Below, one piece after another: positions 1 to 8,388 of a DNA stretch of 55,399 bases. The translations under genes were made by a program, and so were the position numbers. The stretch lies in assembly GCA_018894435.1 (NCBI GenBank), contig JAHIPI010000080.1, forward strand, positions 1 to 55,399, in the 5' to 3' direction. The DNA is from Candidatus Omnitrophota bacterium (lineage in GTDB: Bacteria > Omnitrophota > Gorgyraeia > JAHIPI01). Each line of letters begins with the position of its first letter. Position 1 is the stretch's first letter. The notes beneath the pieces were generated by a model. That model did no database searches. It was not told the origin of the DNA and saw only the letters and a program-made list of their open reading frames with translations.

Positions 1-105
1 ATTTTAAGTTGTTCTATTAACGTAATCCCACTATTGAATATTAATATAACACAAAAATCATAGAAGTCAAGCCAGAAATATCAAAGCTTGCATTCTCCTA
101 ACAAT

Positions 106-1317
106 TTACTGGGAAGCATGATACGGTTCGATGTTGCGGTAGTCGAACAATTCGGGCAAATTATACTTCTCGCACAAGTCTTTAAGGCTGTATCTTACAT
201 AATTATGCTTCTGGCGTATTTGATCCAGCCTGTGGCTGGCATACCGGGCATATTTGCTTCTCGGGTAAAGCTGGACTATCTGAATATAATTTGCTTCCGC
301 TAAAGATGCATCGCCGGCCTTATATCTCAGCTCTGCGAGCGCAAAGAGCGCTGCTGCGTGATATATGCTGCCCCTGTGAGCGGATACATAGGCGCTGAGC
401 GGATGTATTTTGCCATCCAAAATTAATTCATTAAACCTTTTATGTACCCCCGCTTCCAGTTTGATCCTCTGGGCAGAAATACCACTGGCATCCAGAGGTT
501 CACTCTCAGCCTCTACTGGCGTTACTAAGCTCTCTTCAGCCTCTTCCGCGCTCTGCTCTAACGCGTCTTTTTTCTGTGTTACTTCCTCAAGCGCTTCTTG
601 CAAGGCAGTCCTGTCTTCCTCGCTTAATTGGGCTTTTCTCTCAAGCGCTGTCTTCTCTTCCTCTATCTTTTTAATCCTCTCTTCTATTTCCGATTGCTTG
701 TTTTGAACATCCATAAGTTCCGATTCCGCTCGGACACGATTTTTTTCCGCTTCGGCCGTTGATGCCTCTGCGCGCTTACTCTCCGCCGAGTAAACCAATA
801 ACTCCTTTTCTTTCTCCATCCTTCTGGCATTTATTTGCAATAAACCGATAGTGGTAAGAGTCAAAAATACGCCAAGAATCACCACTGCCAGCATGCTAAG
901 ACGCGGTTTTAAACGCAGCCATCGCACATAATCTACTATTCTTTCGTATTCTATCTCATTTATAAAATCGTATGAAACACCGAAAGCATAGGTATCTACT
1001 ATGTGGCCCGGCTCTTTCTCTACCCATTCAACCGTAGCAAAGGATTCAATAGGTTCAGCGTCCAACGGAATATTAATTATAAGCCGCAATTTCGTTTCAT
1101 TGGGAACAAAGCTGAATACCTCTTTGTCGTGCTCTTTTAGCGTCTTGGCAAATATGCCCATGCCGCCTTTGCCAATGTTGCGCGTAAAGCCTTCTTTCAT
1201 TTCCGAAAGAGGTTCCCTGCGATCTCCCCCCACGACTTGGAACTCTATGGGAAAAACGCTGTCCAGCCTTAGGTATTTTCTTTTTTCGTTGTCATTTTTC
1301 TGATTTTTTGGCGGCAT
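106..1317 (-). CDS. PilZ-domain membrane protein with coiled coil and TPR-like C-terminus
   Basis: Probable c-di-GMP-responsive envelope protein. The N-terminal ~110 residues look like a PilZ domain: an RKYLR motif near residue 13 fits the RxxxR part of the c-di-GMP site, and NIGKGG stands where the family has (D/N)xSxxG, so the Ser is replaced. One hydrophobic helix near residue 150 is followed by a long charged coiled coil (roughly 170-270) and a helical C-terminus resembling TPR or YbgF-type repeats. An in-frame start eight codons upstream would overlap the preceding gene; the ATG at 1317 follows AGGTAG and is preferred. The HD-GYP protein two genes upstream makes a c-di-GMP theme plausible. 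Ligand binding is inferred. Confidence 0.75.
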   Translation of the reverse strand: MPPKNQKNDNEKRKYLRLDSVFPIEFQVVGGDRREPLSEMKEGFTRNIGKGGMGIFAKTLKEHDKEVFSFVPNETKLRLIINIPLDAEPIESFATVEWVEKEPGHIVDTYAFGVSYDFINEIEYERIVDYVRWLRLKPRLSMLAVVILGVFLTLTTIGLLQINARRMEKEKELLVYSAESKRAEASTAEAEKNRVRAESELMDVQNKQSEIEERIKKIEEEKTALERKAQLSEEDRTALQEALEEVTQKKDALEQSAEEAEESLVTPVEAESEPLDASGISAQRIKLEAGVHKRFNELILDGKIHPLSAYVSAHRGSIYHAAALFALAELRYKAGDASLAEANYIQIVQLYPRSKYARYASHRLDQIRQKHNYVRYSLKDLCEKYNLPELFDYRNIEPYHASQ

Positions 1318-1321
1318 ACAT

Positions 1322-1582
1322 CTACCTATCTTTATTCTCATTTATTTTCAGGCCGATTTTGGACGCGATATCATAAAATTCTTCCTTATTGATGTTATCT
1401 AAAGTTTTGCCCTTTTTATCCAAAGCCTCATTAAACTTGACGGCCTTATCCTGCATAAATTCGTGCGTCTCTTCCGACCCTCCGTAAAGCCTGAAATTCT
1501 TACCCTTAGTGACCCTTACGTGGCCGTCTTTGGTATCAAGCCCCAATCCCAATAATATCTTTTTATGCAGCCTGTTCTCCAT
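1322..1582 (-). CDS. Small hypothetical protein (86 aa)
   Basis: Not recognised. It is a charged soluble protein with no signal peptide or membrane segment and a predicted helical C-terminus rich in Lys, Glu and Asn. It sits between the HD-GYP gene (8 bp gap) and the PilZ gene (4 bp gap to its chosen start), so all three are probably cotranscribed. Tight spacing and strand agreement support a real gene. Confidence 0.6.
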   Translation of the reverse strand: MENRLHKKILLGLGLDTKDGHVRVTKGKNFRLYGGSEETHEFMQDKAVKFNEALDKKGKTLDNINKEEFYDIASKIGLKINENKDR

Positions 1583-1590
1583 GGTTACTT

Positions 1591-2433
1591 TTAGTCTTTC
1601 CTTTCAAAAATCCAGTTGTCTTTATCGAGCATGGCCAAAAATATATCTACTATTTTCGGGTCAAGCTGAGTGCCTTTTGCCGCCTTTAATTCGGATATTA
1701 TCTTATCTTTAGGAAGGGCGCCACGGTATGGCCTCTTTGAATTCATAGCGTCGAATGAATCCGCCACTGCCATTATTCTTGCGCCTAAGGGAATTACCTC
1801 TTCTTTTAAGCCGTCGGGATAACCTTTACCGTCATATCGTTCGTGATGATGTTTTATTATGACTTTTTCCTCAGGCAGAAATTTAAGAGGGTCCAGTATC
1901 TCCAGCGCCGTGTTCGGATGTTTTTTTACAACTTGCCATTCATCAGCGTTCAGGCTTCCGGCCTTATTAAGGATCGCGTCACTAATACCTATTTTACCTA
2001 TGTCGTGGAGATAGCCTGCGTACTCTATATGCCTTCTCTCTTCACGGCCCAAGCCCGCTCTTTTTGCTATTGCAACAGCATATTCCGTTACCCGCCTACT
2101 ATGGCCGCTCGTATACGTATCCCGCGCCTCTTCGCTCATTATAAGCGCTTTCATTGCGGCAATGTTAGATTCTTTAAGCTCCTCCTGTGTTGTTAAGAGC
2201 TCTTCGTTTATAACCTGTATACTCTTTCTGTCCTTTACTTCCTGTATCCAAAGGTAGGCTATTGCCAAAAGCACAACACCTAACAGGATCTCATTGGAAA
2301 CAATCGTGACATTCGGAAAGTAGACTACTTCGAGGAGATGGAAACATGTAATAAGGAATATCAGCACCACCATTCCCATTTTAAAATCACTGGTAACGCT
2401 AGGGGGTATCTCCGATTTGGTGCGCTGTTTCAT
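1591..2433 (-). CDS. HD-GYP domain protein, probable c-di-GMP phosphodiesterase
   Basis: HD-GYP proteins hydrolyse cyclic di-GMP at a bi- or trinuclear metal centre. Two membrane helices lie at about residues 19-37 and 48-64, then a short coiled-coil linker, then the catalytic domain from about residue 105. Visible motifs are the HD pair H143-D144 in YLHDIGKIGI, the H195-H197 cluster, and GYP at 204-206 in the signature HHERYDGKGYP. All metal ligands seem intact, so it should be active. There is no receiver or obvious sensor domain beyond the short membrane region. It lies 5 bp downstream of the basic protein gene, in the same run. Confidence 0.9.
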   Translation of the reverse strand: MKQRTKSEIPPSVTSDFKMGMVVLIFLITCFHLLEVVYFPNVTIVSNEILLGVVLLAIAYLWIQEVKDRKSIQVINEELLTTQEELKESNIAAMKALIMSEEARDTYTSGHSRRVTEYAVAIAKRAGLGREERRHIEYAGYLHDIGKIGISDAILNKAGSLNADEWQVVKKHPNTALEILDPLKFLPEEKVIIKHHHERYDGKGYPDGLKEEVIPLGARIMAVADSFDAMNSKRPYRGALPKDKIISELKAAKGTQLDPKIVDIFLAMLDKDNWIFERKD

Positions 2434-2438
2434 ATGCT

Positions 2439-2831
2439 TTATATTTTATAAACCTTGTCGTGTATTCTCACCCTTGCCTTGACAAGTATGCCTATTTCCT
2501 GGCCCTTAGATGCCTTTTCTACCGAAACTCTGTCTATTTGCATAGACATTATCTTCTGCTTAAAGTCGGATGTGTGGCCTTTTACTCGTATTATATCGCC
2601 TAAAACAAGCTGGCCTTTTCCTATCAATATGGCACCTGCTTTAACATGCGGGAAATAATGCGTAACCTTTCCTATTAGAGTTCCTTCTTCAAGGGGTATG
2701 CTTACTTTTTTTATTGCCTTTTTGACCTTCCGCTTTTTTTTCTTTGCGGGTGGTTTAGATTTTCTTGCTCTGGTTTTTATTTTTTTCTTGGTTACGGCTT
2801 TTTTGGCTTTTTTCTTTTTCTTCTTCACCAT
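2439..2831 (-). CDS. Lys-rich protein with EF-Tu domain-2-like barrel
   Basis: The first ~45 residues are almost entirely Lys, Ala and Arg, a disordered nucleic-acid-binding type tail. The rest (about 46-130) reads as a small beta barrel like domain 2 of translation factors: a GTLIGKVTHYFPHVKAG start, a GDIIRVKGHT turn, and a closing VKARVRIHDKVYKI strand. Similar barrels are found at the C-terminus of U32 peptidases. There is no GTPase domain, so it is not a translation factor itself. Binding to RNA or the ribosome is inferred from charge and fold only. Confidence 0.65.
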   Translation of the reverse strand: MVKKKKKKAKKAVTKKKIKTRARKSKPPAKKKKRKVKKAIKKVSIPLEEGTLIGKVTHYFPHVKAGAILIGKGQLVLGDIIRVKGHTSDFKQKIMSMQIDRVSVEKASKGQEIGILVKARVRIHDKVYKI

Positions 2832-2843
2832 TTTAAGCCCCCC

Positions 2844-3713
2844 TTACACCTTCCTGCAAGAACTGCCCATGATCAGGGTCGCCTTCAGGATTTTTTGGAA
2901 AGGTTGTTTTATATTCCCCTCTATAATATCGATCAATGCCTTAGCGGAGACCATACCGATTTCTGCCAGCGGTTGGCTCACGGTAGTAATGGTAACGTGG
3001 CCCAGTGCGGCAAGCGGGCTATTATCAAAACCCATTATCGAGATCTCTTCGGGTACTTTTACATCTTCTTTTAGCGCCATCATAATAGCTCCGAAAGCCA
3101 TAAGATCACTTGCGGCAAAAATAGCCGTCGGCCGCGGTTTTTCATTTATAAGTTTCACCATTGCTTCCTGGGCTTTTTCCCTGTTATAAGCGCCATTTAC
3201 TATATATTCCGGATTTTCCTGTATTTTGTTATCGCGAAGAGCCTCCTGATACCCTTCAAGGCGCATTATCGCCGATTGCGTCTTTGGATTACCGGTTATG
3301 GTAGCTATCTTTTTATGACCAAGGTCTATAAGATACTGAACGGCTTCTTTGGCCGCTACCTTATTGTCTATGCCCACATAGTTTGTCTCATTATCGTTAA
3401 ATATATTGTTCATTATGATATATGGTATCTTATTCTTACGAACCATATTGATAATTTTGCGGTTGCCGTCTATATCCGCAAAAAGAACCCCGCCCAAGCG
3501 GGTAACCGCGGTCAGGTGTTCTTTTATAGCCTCTTCTTCCATCACAGCGTCAAATATATGAAGCTGCAAGTCGTAAGGATAATTTTCTATCGCCTTTCCT
3601 ACGCCCTTCATGATTTCCATGGCATAATAAGAGCCGAACATATCCAAAAAGTGTGGAAGAGCAAGCACTATCGTTTTTTTAGCAGATTCTTTTGTTCCCT
3701 CATGATTTGACAT
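2844..3713 (-). CDS. LacI/PurR-type ligand-binding protein lacking the HTH domain
   Basis: The whole 289-residue protein matches the periplasmic-binding-protein-like effector domain of LacI-family regulators: YVGIDNKVAAKEAVQYL, LGHKKIATITG, AIFAASDLMAFGAI and a C-terminal VSIMGFDNSPLA-type segment. The ~50-residue N-terminal helix-turn-helix and hinge are absent. The ATG is preceded by a G-rich ribosome site and then by a promoter-like sequence, so there is no room for a missed HTH. It has no signal peptide, so it is not an obvious transport binding protein. It may be a cytoplasmic sugar or nucleotide sensor that works with a partner. Confidence 0.8.
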   Translation of the reverse strand: MSNHEGTKESAKKTIVLALPHFLDMFGSYYAMEIMKGVGKAIENYPYDLQLHIFDAVMEEEAIKEHLTAVTRLGGVLFADIDGNRKIINMVRKNKIPYIIMNNIFNDNETNYVGIDNKVAAKEAVQYLIDLGHKKIATITGNPKTQSAIMRLEGYQEALRDNKIQENPEYIVNGAYNREKAQEAMVKLINEKPRPTAIFAASDLMAFGAIMMALKEDVKVPEEISIMGFDNSPLAALGHVTITTVSQPLAEIGMVSAKALIDIIEGNIKQPFQKILKATLIMGSSCRKV

Positions 3714-3784
3714 TCGTTATCCCCCCCTTTTTTTTTCTCACGCATATAAATAAATTCTAATATTACAGTTATAATGTCTTAAAT

Positions 3785-3813
3785 AGTATACATTGCAATC
3801 ATTCTATTATCAA
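3785..3813 (-). promoter_or_regulatory. Probable sigma-70 promoter of the LacI-like gene
   Basis: On the minus strand TTGATA (3808-3813) and TATACT (3785-3790) are separated by 17 bp. They lie about 70 bp upstream of the ATG. The leader contains a run of Cs and Ts (plus strand 3721-3736) next to the start. Confidence 0.5.
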
Positions 3814-3838
3814 GAGATTTTGACAAGAATGAATGTAT

Positions 3839-4477
3839 TTAGAGCGCGTGTTTGGCCGGGCATTTCAAACACTTAGGTTTTTTATTGCAGGTGTCTTTAG
3901 CGAGCCGGACCAAAAGGGCGTGGTATTCATTAAAAATACGCGCGTCCGGCCGGATGTTTTCCATAAACAATCGCTGCACCTTTTCGTATGTATCTATAAG
4001 AGAGATAACTTTATGGCGCGACAGTATTCTTTTAGTGTAGGCATCTACTACAAAAACAGGCTTTTCCCCGGCATAAAGAAGTATGGAATCCGCTGTTTCC
4101 GGACCCAATCCTTTTACTTCTAAAAGTTCAGCGCGCAGAGTTTCGGTATCTTCGGAAAACATCTTCCTGAGGCTGCCGTCATATTTACTAAAAAGAAAAT
4201 CTATAAAATTTTTTAGCCGTTCTGCTTTTATGTTATAATAACCGGACGGCCGTATCAAAGACGCTATTCTTTTCTTGCCGGATTTTTTCATTGAACGAGG
4301 ATTTAATAGTTTCGCGCCGGCAAGTGACCTTATGGCCTTCTCTGCGTTTTTCCAGGAAGTATTTTGTGTTAATATCGCGCCTACTATGACCTCGAATTTC
4401 GTCCTTGCGGGCCACCACTTCTGAGGCCCGTAATGGCGGTATAGCGCATTGTATAATTTATATAATTTTCTTCTCAT
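3839..4477 (-). CDS. Endonuclease III-family DNA glycosylase (MagIII-like)
   Basis: A base-excision-repair glycosylase of the HhH-GPD family. The helix-hairpin-helix is LEVKGLGPETADSILLY (about 119-135) and the catalytic Asp is D145 in VVDAYTKR. Where E. coli Nth has its Schiff-base lysine (K120) this protein has E127, as in Helicobacter MagIII, so it is probably monofunctional, removing alkylated bases without AP-lyase activity. The C-terminal iron-sulfur motif has only C197, C203 and C206; the protein ends where the fourth Cys would be. It overlaps the PolX gene by 4 bp, which suggests coupled expression of two base-excision-repair enzymes. Confidence 0.82.
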   Translation of the reverse strand: MRRKLYKLYNALYRHYGPQKWWPARTKFEVIVGAILTQNTSWKNAEKAIRSLAGAKLLNPRSMKKSGKKRIASLIRPSGYYNIKAERLKNFIDFLFSKYDGSLRKMFSEDTETLRAELLEVKGLGPETADSILLYAGEKPVFVVDAYTKRILSRHKVISLIDTYEKVQRLFMENIRPDARIFNEYHALLVRLAKDTCNKKPKCLKCPAKHAL

Positions 4478-6198
4478 CGACGCTTCTTTTTAACGAAGCT
4501 TGAGAGTTCTTTCGACGACAATGAGTTTATGACATCTCTTTTCTCGAGCCAGCCCCGCCTGGCGACGCTGACGCCGTATATCATATTATCCATCTGGCCT
4601 GGGGCGTGGGAATCGGTAGCGATAGCCATCTTAACTCCCATTTCTTTCGCGCGTTTACAATTTACGTCGGTAATGTCCAGCCTTTGGGGGCAAGAATTTA
4701 TCTCTATCGCCGTACCCGTATCTTTGGCAGCGGCAAATATTTTATCGTAGTCCAGTTCGTACGCCGCGCGCTCTCCTATCAGCCTGCCGCTCGGATGGGC
4801 TACCATATTCACATAACGGTTATGCATGGCCTTTACAATGCGGGTTGTAAGCTTTTCCTTGGATTGCTGAAATCCGGTATGTATGGCCGCGATTACAAAG
4901 TCGAGTTCTTTCAGCACATCATCTCTATAATCCATACTTCCATTGTCCAAAATGTCTACTTCGGAACCAAGCAGTAGCTTTATGCCTTTCGTTTTTTTAT
5001 TAAAAGCGTCCAACTTTTTTCTCTGCCGCAACAATTCCTTTTCGCTAAGCCCGCCGGCTATCTTGAGCGATGCCGAATGGTCGGTGATGACCACGTAGTT
5101 GTATTTTTTTTGGCGGGCGGTTTTTGCGATCTCGGCAATTGTCAATACGCCGTCGGAGGCCTCAGTATGTATATGAAAATCTCCCTTAATATCATCCATG
5201 GTCACAAGTTTTGGCAGATTGCCTTTAAGGGCGCTTTGGATTTCGCCTGTATTTTCTCTCAGCTCCGGCTCTATGTAGCCCATCTTGAAAATAGCGTATA
5301 TTTCCGGCTCCGCGGATCCTGCGATTCTCTTATTATTTTTTACATTAAAAACACCGTATTCATTTATTTTCAATCCTCTTCTCACCGCTATCTTCCGCAA
5401 TTCTACATTGTGCTCTTTTGAACCCGTAAAATACATGAGAGCGGCGCCATAACTCTCTGGGGGCACCACCCGCAGGTCTACCTGCACATTATCTTTTGTC
5501 ATTACGCTGGATTTTGTAGGGCCGCGGGCTACGACATTAGCCACATTGGGAAGCCCCGTAAAGGCTTCCATAATGCGCTGGGGCTTTTTAGATGTAACAA
5601 GTATATCGATATCCCTGATTGTCTCTTTCATGCGCCGCAAACTTCCTGCGGGAGATATCTTAATTACTTCGGCAAGCCCCCTAAGCCCGGAGATCATATA
5701 TTCGGCTGTCGTGAACGCCGTATCAACGAGCATTCTGCCTCTGTCTTTTTTTAAAAATTCCAGCCCTTTCAGTATATTCTCTTCGGTCTTATCCTTTATC
5801 CCCGGCAGTCCGCTTATAAGGTTTGCCTTCGCCTTTGCCTCAAGGTCTTTAAGGGATTTTATATTAAGATTATCATACAAGACTTTTGCTGTCTTGGGGC
5901 CGACGCCCGGAATATTGAGCATCTCCAATACCACCGGGCTTATCTTGCGTAGAAGCTTTTCATAGAAAGATATTTTACCTGTTTCGAGAAATTCTTTTAT
6001 CTTGGATGCAAGGTCCTCCCCTATGCCGGGAAGCTCGGTCAGTCCATTTTTGGCGGCAATTACCGATATGTCTTCGGTGAGATTTCCCACGATATCTGCC
6101 GCTTTACGATACGCCCTTATGCGAAAAGGATTATCTCCCTGTATCTCGAGAATATCGGCAATGTTTCTTAATATGTCCGCTATTTGTTTATTGTGCAT
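4474..6198 (-). CDS. polX: DNA polymerase/3'-5' exonuclease PolX
   Basis: Family X DNA polymerase fused to a PHP nuclease, used in gap filling during base excision repair. The N-terminal part has two helix-hairpin-helix segments (ELPGIGEDLA and NIPGVGPKTA). The nucleotidyltransferase site is GSLRRMKETIRDIDIL, with the catalytic Asp pair at its end. From about residue 340 comes the PHP domain: the HIHTEASDG histidines, VITDHSAS, IAAIHTGF, VAHPSGR and IATDSHA metal ligands all look intact. Its 574 residues match the normal bacterial PolX length. It is encoded just upstream of the glycosylase gene and overlaps it, a sensible repair pairing. Confidence 0.95.
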   Translation of the reverse strand: MHNKQIADILRNIADILEIQGDNPFRIRAYRKAADIVGNLTEDISVIAAKNGLTELPGIGEDLASKIKEFLETGKISFYEKLLRKISPVVLEMLNIPGVGPKTAKVLYDNLNIKSLKDLEAKAKANLISGLPGIKDKTEENILKGLEFLKKDRGRMLVDTAFTTAEYMISGLRGLAEVIKISPAGSLRRMKETIRDIDILVTSKKPQRIMEAFTGLPNVANVVARGPTKSSVMTKDNVQVDLRVVPPESYGAALMYFTGSKEHNVELRKIAVRRGLKINEYGVFNVKNNKRIAGSAEPEIYAIFKMGYIEPELRENTGEIQSALKGNLPKLVTMDDIKGDFHIHTEASDGVLTIAEIAKTARQKKYNYVVITDHSASLKIAGGLSEKELLRQRKKLDAFNKKTKGIKLLLGSEVDILDNGSMDYRDDVLKELDFVIAAIHTGFQQSKEKLTTRIVKAMHNRYVNMVAHPSGRLIGERAAYELDYDKIFAAAKDTGTAIEINSCPQRLDITDVNCKRAKEMGVKMAIATDSHAPGQMDNMIYGVSVARRGWLEKRDVINSLSSKELSSFVKKKRR

Positions 6199-6201
6199 TT
6201 C

Positions 6202-7434
6202 TCAATCAGCTTTTTTGTCGGCATCATACTTTTCCTTCAATTCTTTCCTGAAATCTCCGAATCTCTTTTCTATCTCTTTAAACCAGATCTGCGATTCTTT
6301 ACCTATGTCCAGGTCGCCTTTGATCGCCTTTTCGCTCATTTTCGCAACATCACGCGGCAATTCTTTAAGCTTTGCCGCAATTCTATCGCCAAGCGCCTTT
6401 GAAAGAACTTTTTGTATGAGCGGACTCGGTTCAAACTTGGGGTCGTTAAGCGGGCCATTTATGTTAAAACCAAACTTCACTTCTCCTCCATAATCTTTGA
6501 AAAAATTTATCACCGTGACGGCCGGCAAAGTAAACAATGTGTCGTCCGGGCGGGGGGTTACATCGTTGAGCTTAATATTATAAATATGTGCCTCATGCGA
6601 AGTCATTAATTCATTATTACTGCATTTGGCATCCGAGGCAATGTCTATCCGCGCTTCCTTGATAATGGTAAAGGATGTATTTGCGTAATATCGCGAAAAA
6701 TATGTGAGATCGGCATCCAAAAGCTCCGACTTCACCGTAAAATCTACTCTTTCTCCTTCCCTGGAAACGCTTGCGGCGGCCTTGAGTACCCCTTTATTGT
6801 CAGAATCGAAGTGGCCCTTAAAATTTACTCTTCCCTTAAAATCCCCCACCTTTTCCAGTGATGCGGAAAAATTGTTTACCACTCCATTTATGCCTGACAG
6901 CTCAATGGGCGCGGGCGGCTGTATATTAACACTATCCTTGAAAATGCATTTTAAATTCTCCACCTTTATTAGCCTCGCATGGATGGAAGAAAATAAGTTT
7001 TTGGTTGAATCGGGCGTACCGCCCCCTTGGGATGTGCCGGCCGATGCGGGAGTTTTTGACGGCGAAGGAGTAATCTTTTCTATAATAAATACCCAGTCTT
7101 TGAGGTACGCTTCATCAAATATGAGTTTCTTTTGTAAGATCGTACTTATCAGGCTTAAATGCAGGACTGTTTCGCCCGCAGCTATCGAAACGTAGGATTT
7201 CCCTAGACTGCAAGCGGCCAGTTCGAAACCCTCTATATGCACGATGGCTTCCGGAAGTTTTACGCTTACTTGAGCAAGCTGCACGCGCTTGTCGAAATTT
7301 TCGGCCGCAAACTGCCGTATCTTCTTTTCTATTGCCGGCGCCAAAAAATTATTTAGAAGCACAAGGGCTATAAAAACGAATAGTGAAACAGAGATAAAAC
7401 AAAGAATTAGAGCATTAAGGATTCTCTTGGCCAT
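6202..7434 (-). CDS. AsmA-like inner-membrane-anchored protein
   Basis: One N-terminal membrane helix (about 6-28) is followed by a large exported domain of beta-rich repeats typical of AsmA/DUF748 proteins, thought to move or organise lipids between the membranes. The segment after the helix (APAIEKKIRQFAAENFDKRV) resembles the usual AsmA start. A Pro/Ser/Thr-rich stretch lies around residues 120-140, and the C-terminal ~60 residues are a charged helix rich in Lys and Glu. It is 410 residues, shorter than E. coli AsmA. The gene sits 3 bp from polX, but that neighbour does not explain its job. The family call rests on overall layout. Confidence 0.65.
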   Translation of the reverse strand: MAKRILNALILCFISVSLFVFIALVLLNNFLAPAIEKKIRQFAAENFDKRVQLAQVSVKLPEAIVHIEGFELAACSLGKSYVSIAAGETVLHLSLISTILQKKLIFDEAYLKDWVFIIEKITPSPSKTPASAGTSQGGGTPDSTKNLFSSIHARLIKVENLKCIFKDSVNIQPPAPIELSGINGVVNNFSASLEKVGDFKGRVNFKGHFDSDNKGVLKAAASVSREGERVDFTVKSELLDADLTYFSRYYANTSFTIIKEARIDIASDAKCSNNELMTSHEAHIYNIKLNDVTPRPDDTLFTLPAVTVINFFKDYGGEVKFGFNINGPLNDPKFEPSPLIQKVLSKALGDRIAAKLKELPRDVAKMSEKAIKGDLDIGKESQIWFKEIEKRFGDFRKELKEKYDADKKAD

Positions 7435-7459
7435 ATCAATACATGTCTTTACGATGTTA

Positions 7460-8128
7460 TTACTTGCGGATATTTTTCTTTGAACCGTAAAATTTTCTTA
7501 AGATTGCCACGACTTCCTCGGGCGTATCGACAAGGTGAAGGAGTTTTAAATCCGCCTCGGATATACAGCCATTCCCGCACATACTTTTTTTGACCCACTC
7601 CAAAAGCCCGCTCCAATATTCTTTACCGGCTATTATTATCGGAAAAGGCATGATTCTTCCTGTCTGCACTAAGGTAAGCGCCTCAAATAATTCATCCAGA
7701 GTTCCGAAGCCGCCCGGCAACGCTACAAAGGCCTTACTATATTTAACAAACATGACTTTTCGGCAGAAAAAGTACCTGAATTCGAGTAAAGTTGTAATAT
7801 ATCTGTTTGGCTTCTGCACAACGGGAACCTCGATATTCAATCCTATAGATGCGCCCCCCGCTGTCTTTGCCCCCTTATTTCCGGCTTCCATTATTCCCGA
7901 CCCGGCACCGGTTATTACGGTATAGCCCTCCTTGGCAAGGAGAGCGCCGATTCGTTCGGCTAATCTATAATATTTGCTGCCTTTTTTCGTCCTTGCGGAT
8001 CCGAATATGGAAACCGCAGGCCCGACCTTTGAAAGCGTCTCAAATCCGTCAACAAATTCGCCCATAATGCGAAAAACGCGCCATGGGTCTTCTGCAGTAA
8101 AGTCCTCTTCAGGCATATATTTTTTCAT
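7460..8128 (-). CDS. LOG-family protein (nucleoside 5'-monophosphate phosphoribohydrolase type)
   Basis: Rossmann-fold protein of the LOG / TIGR00730 family, whose characterised members release the base from cytokinin or purine nucleotide monophosphates. Conserved elements are FGSART near residue 42, GAGSGIMEAGNKGA (about 74-87), and the signature PGGFGTLDE at 138-146, preceded by the conserved RK pair at 123-124. Length (222 aa) is normal. Two copies of a palindromic repeat lie directly upstream. The true substrate cannot be read from the sequence. Confidence 0.88.
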   Translation of the reverse strand: MKKYMPEEDFTAEDPWRVFRIMGEFVDGFETLSKVGPAVSIFGSARTKKGSKYYRLAERIGALLAKEGYTVITGAGSGIMEAGNKGAKTAGGASIGLNIEVPVVQKPNRYITTLLEFRYFFCRKVMFVKYSKAFVALPGGFGTLDELFEALTLVQTGRIMPFPIIIAGKEYWSGLLEWVKKSMCGNGCISEADLKLLHLVDTPEEVVAILRKFYGSKKNIRK

Positions 8129-8159
8129 CCATTTCCCCTTTTTTATATGTTATACTTAC

Positions 8160-8218
8160 TCTAACCAGGTTAGACTATAATATAATCTGGCGAATCTAAC
8201 CTGGTTAGACTATAATAT
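8160..8218. repeat. Tandem 35-bp repeat carrying the palindrome TCTAACCWGGTTAGA
   Basis: The 15-bp palindrome occurs at 8160-8174 (central A) and 8195-8209 (central T). Each copy is followed by the same CTATAATATA tract, so unit 1 (8160-8194) is repeated, partly, as unit 2. The pair lies between the divergent LOG and secreted-protein genes and could be an operator for either. The same palindrome recurs at 24482-24496 and 42328-42342. The rest of the 260-bp gap holds no ORF; a TATACT at 8262-8267 may be the -10 of the plus-strand gene but has no good -35. Confidence 0.75.
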
Positions 8219-8388
8219 ACTTTACGCGGCTGCTTTTCAACAAAAATAAACGAAGATATGGTATACTACTGTAGCCTCAGGCATTCTTTTGCCATGCAGG
8301 CGGAATCCCCCGAAGCTATTGTTGACGATACGCATGCACAATGGCGTAGGGGGATAATACATTTACTCAAACTAAACGGAGGTGAGCA

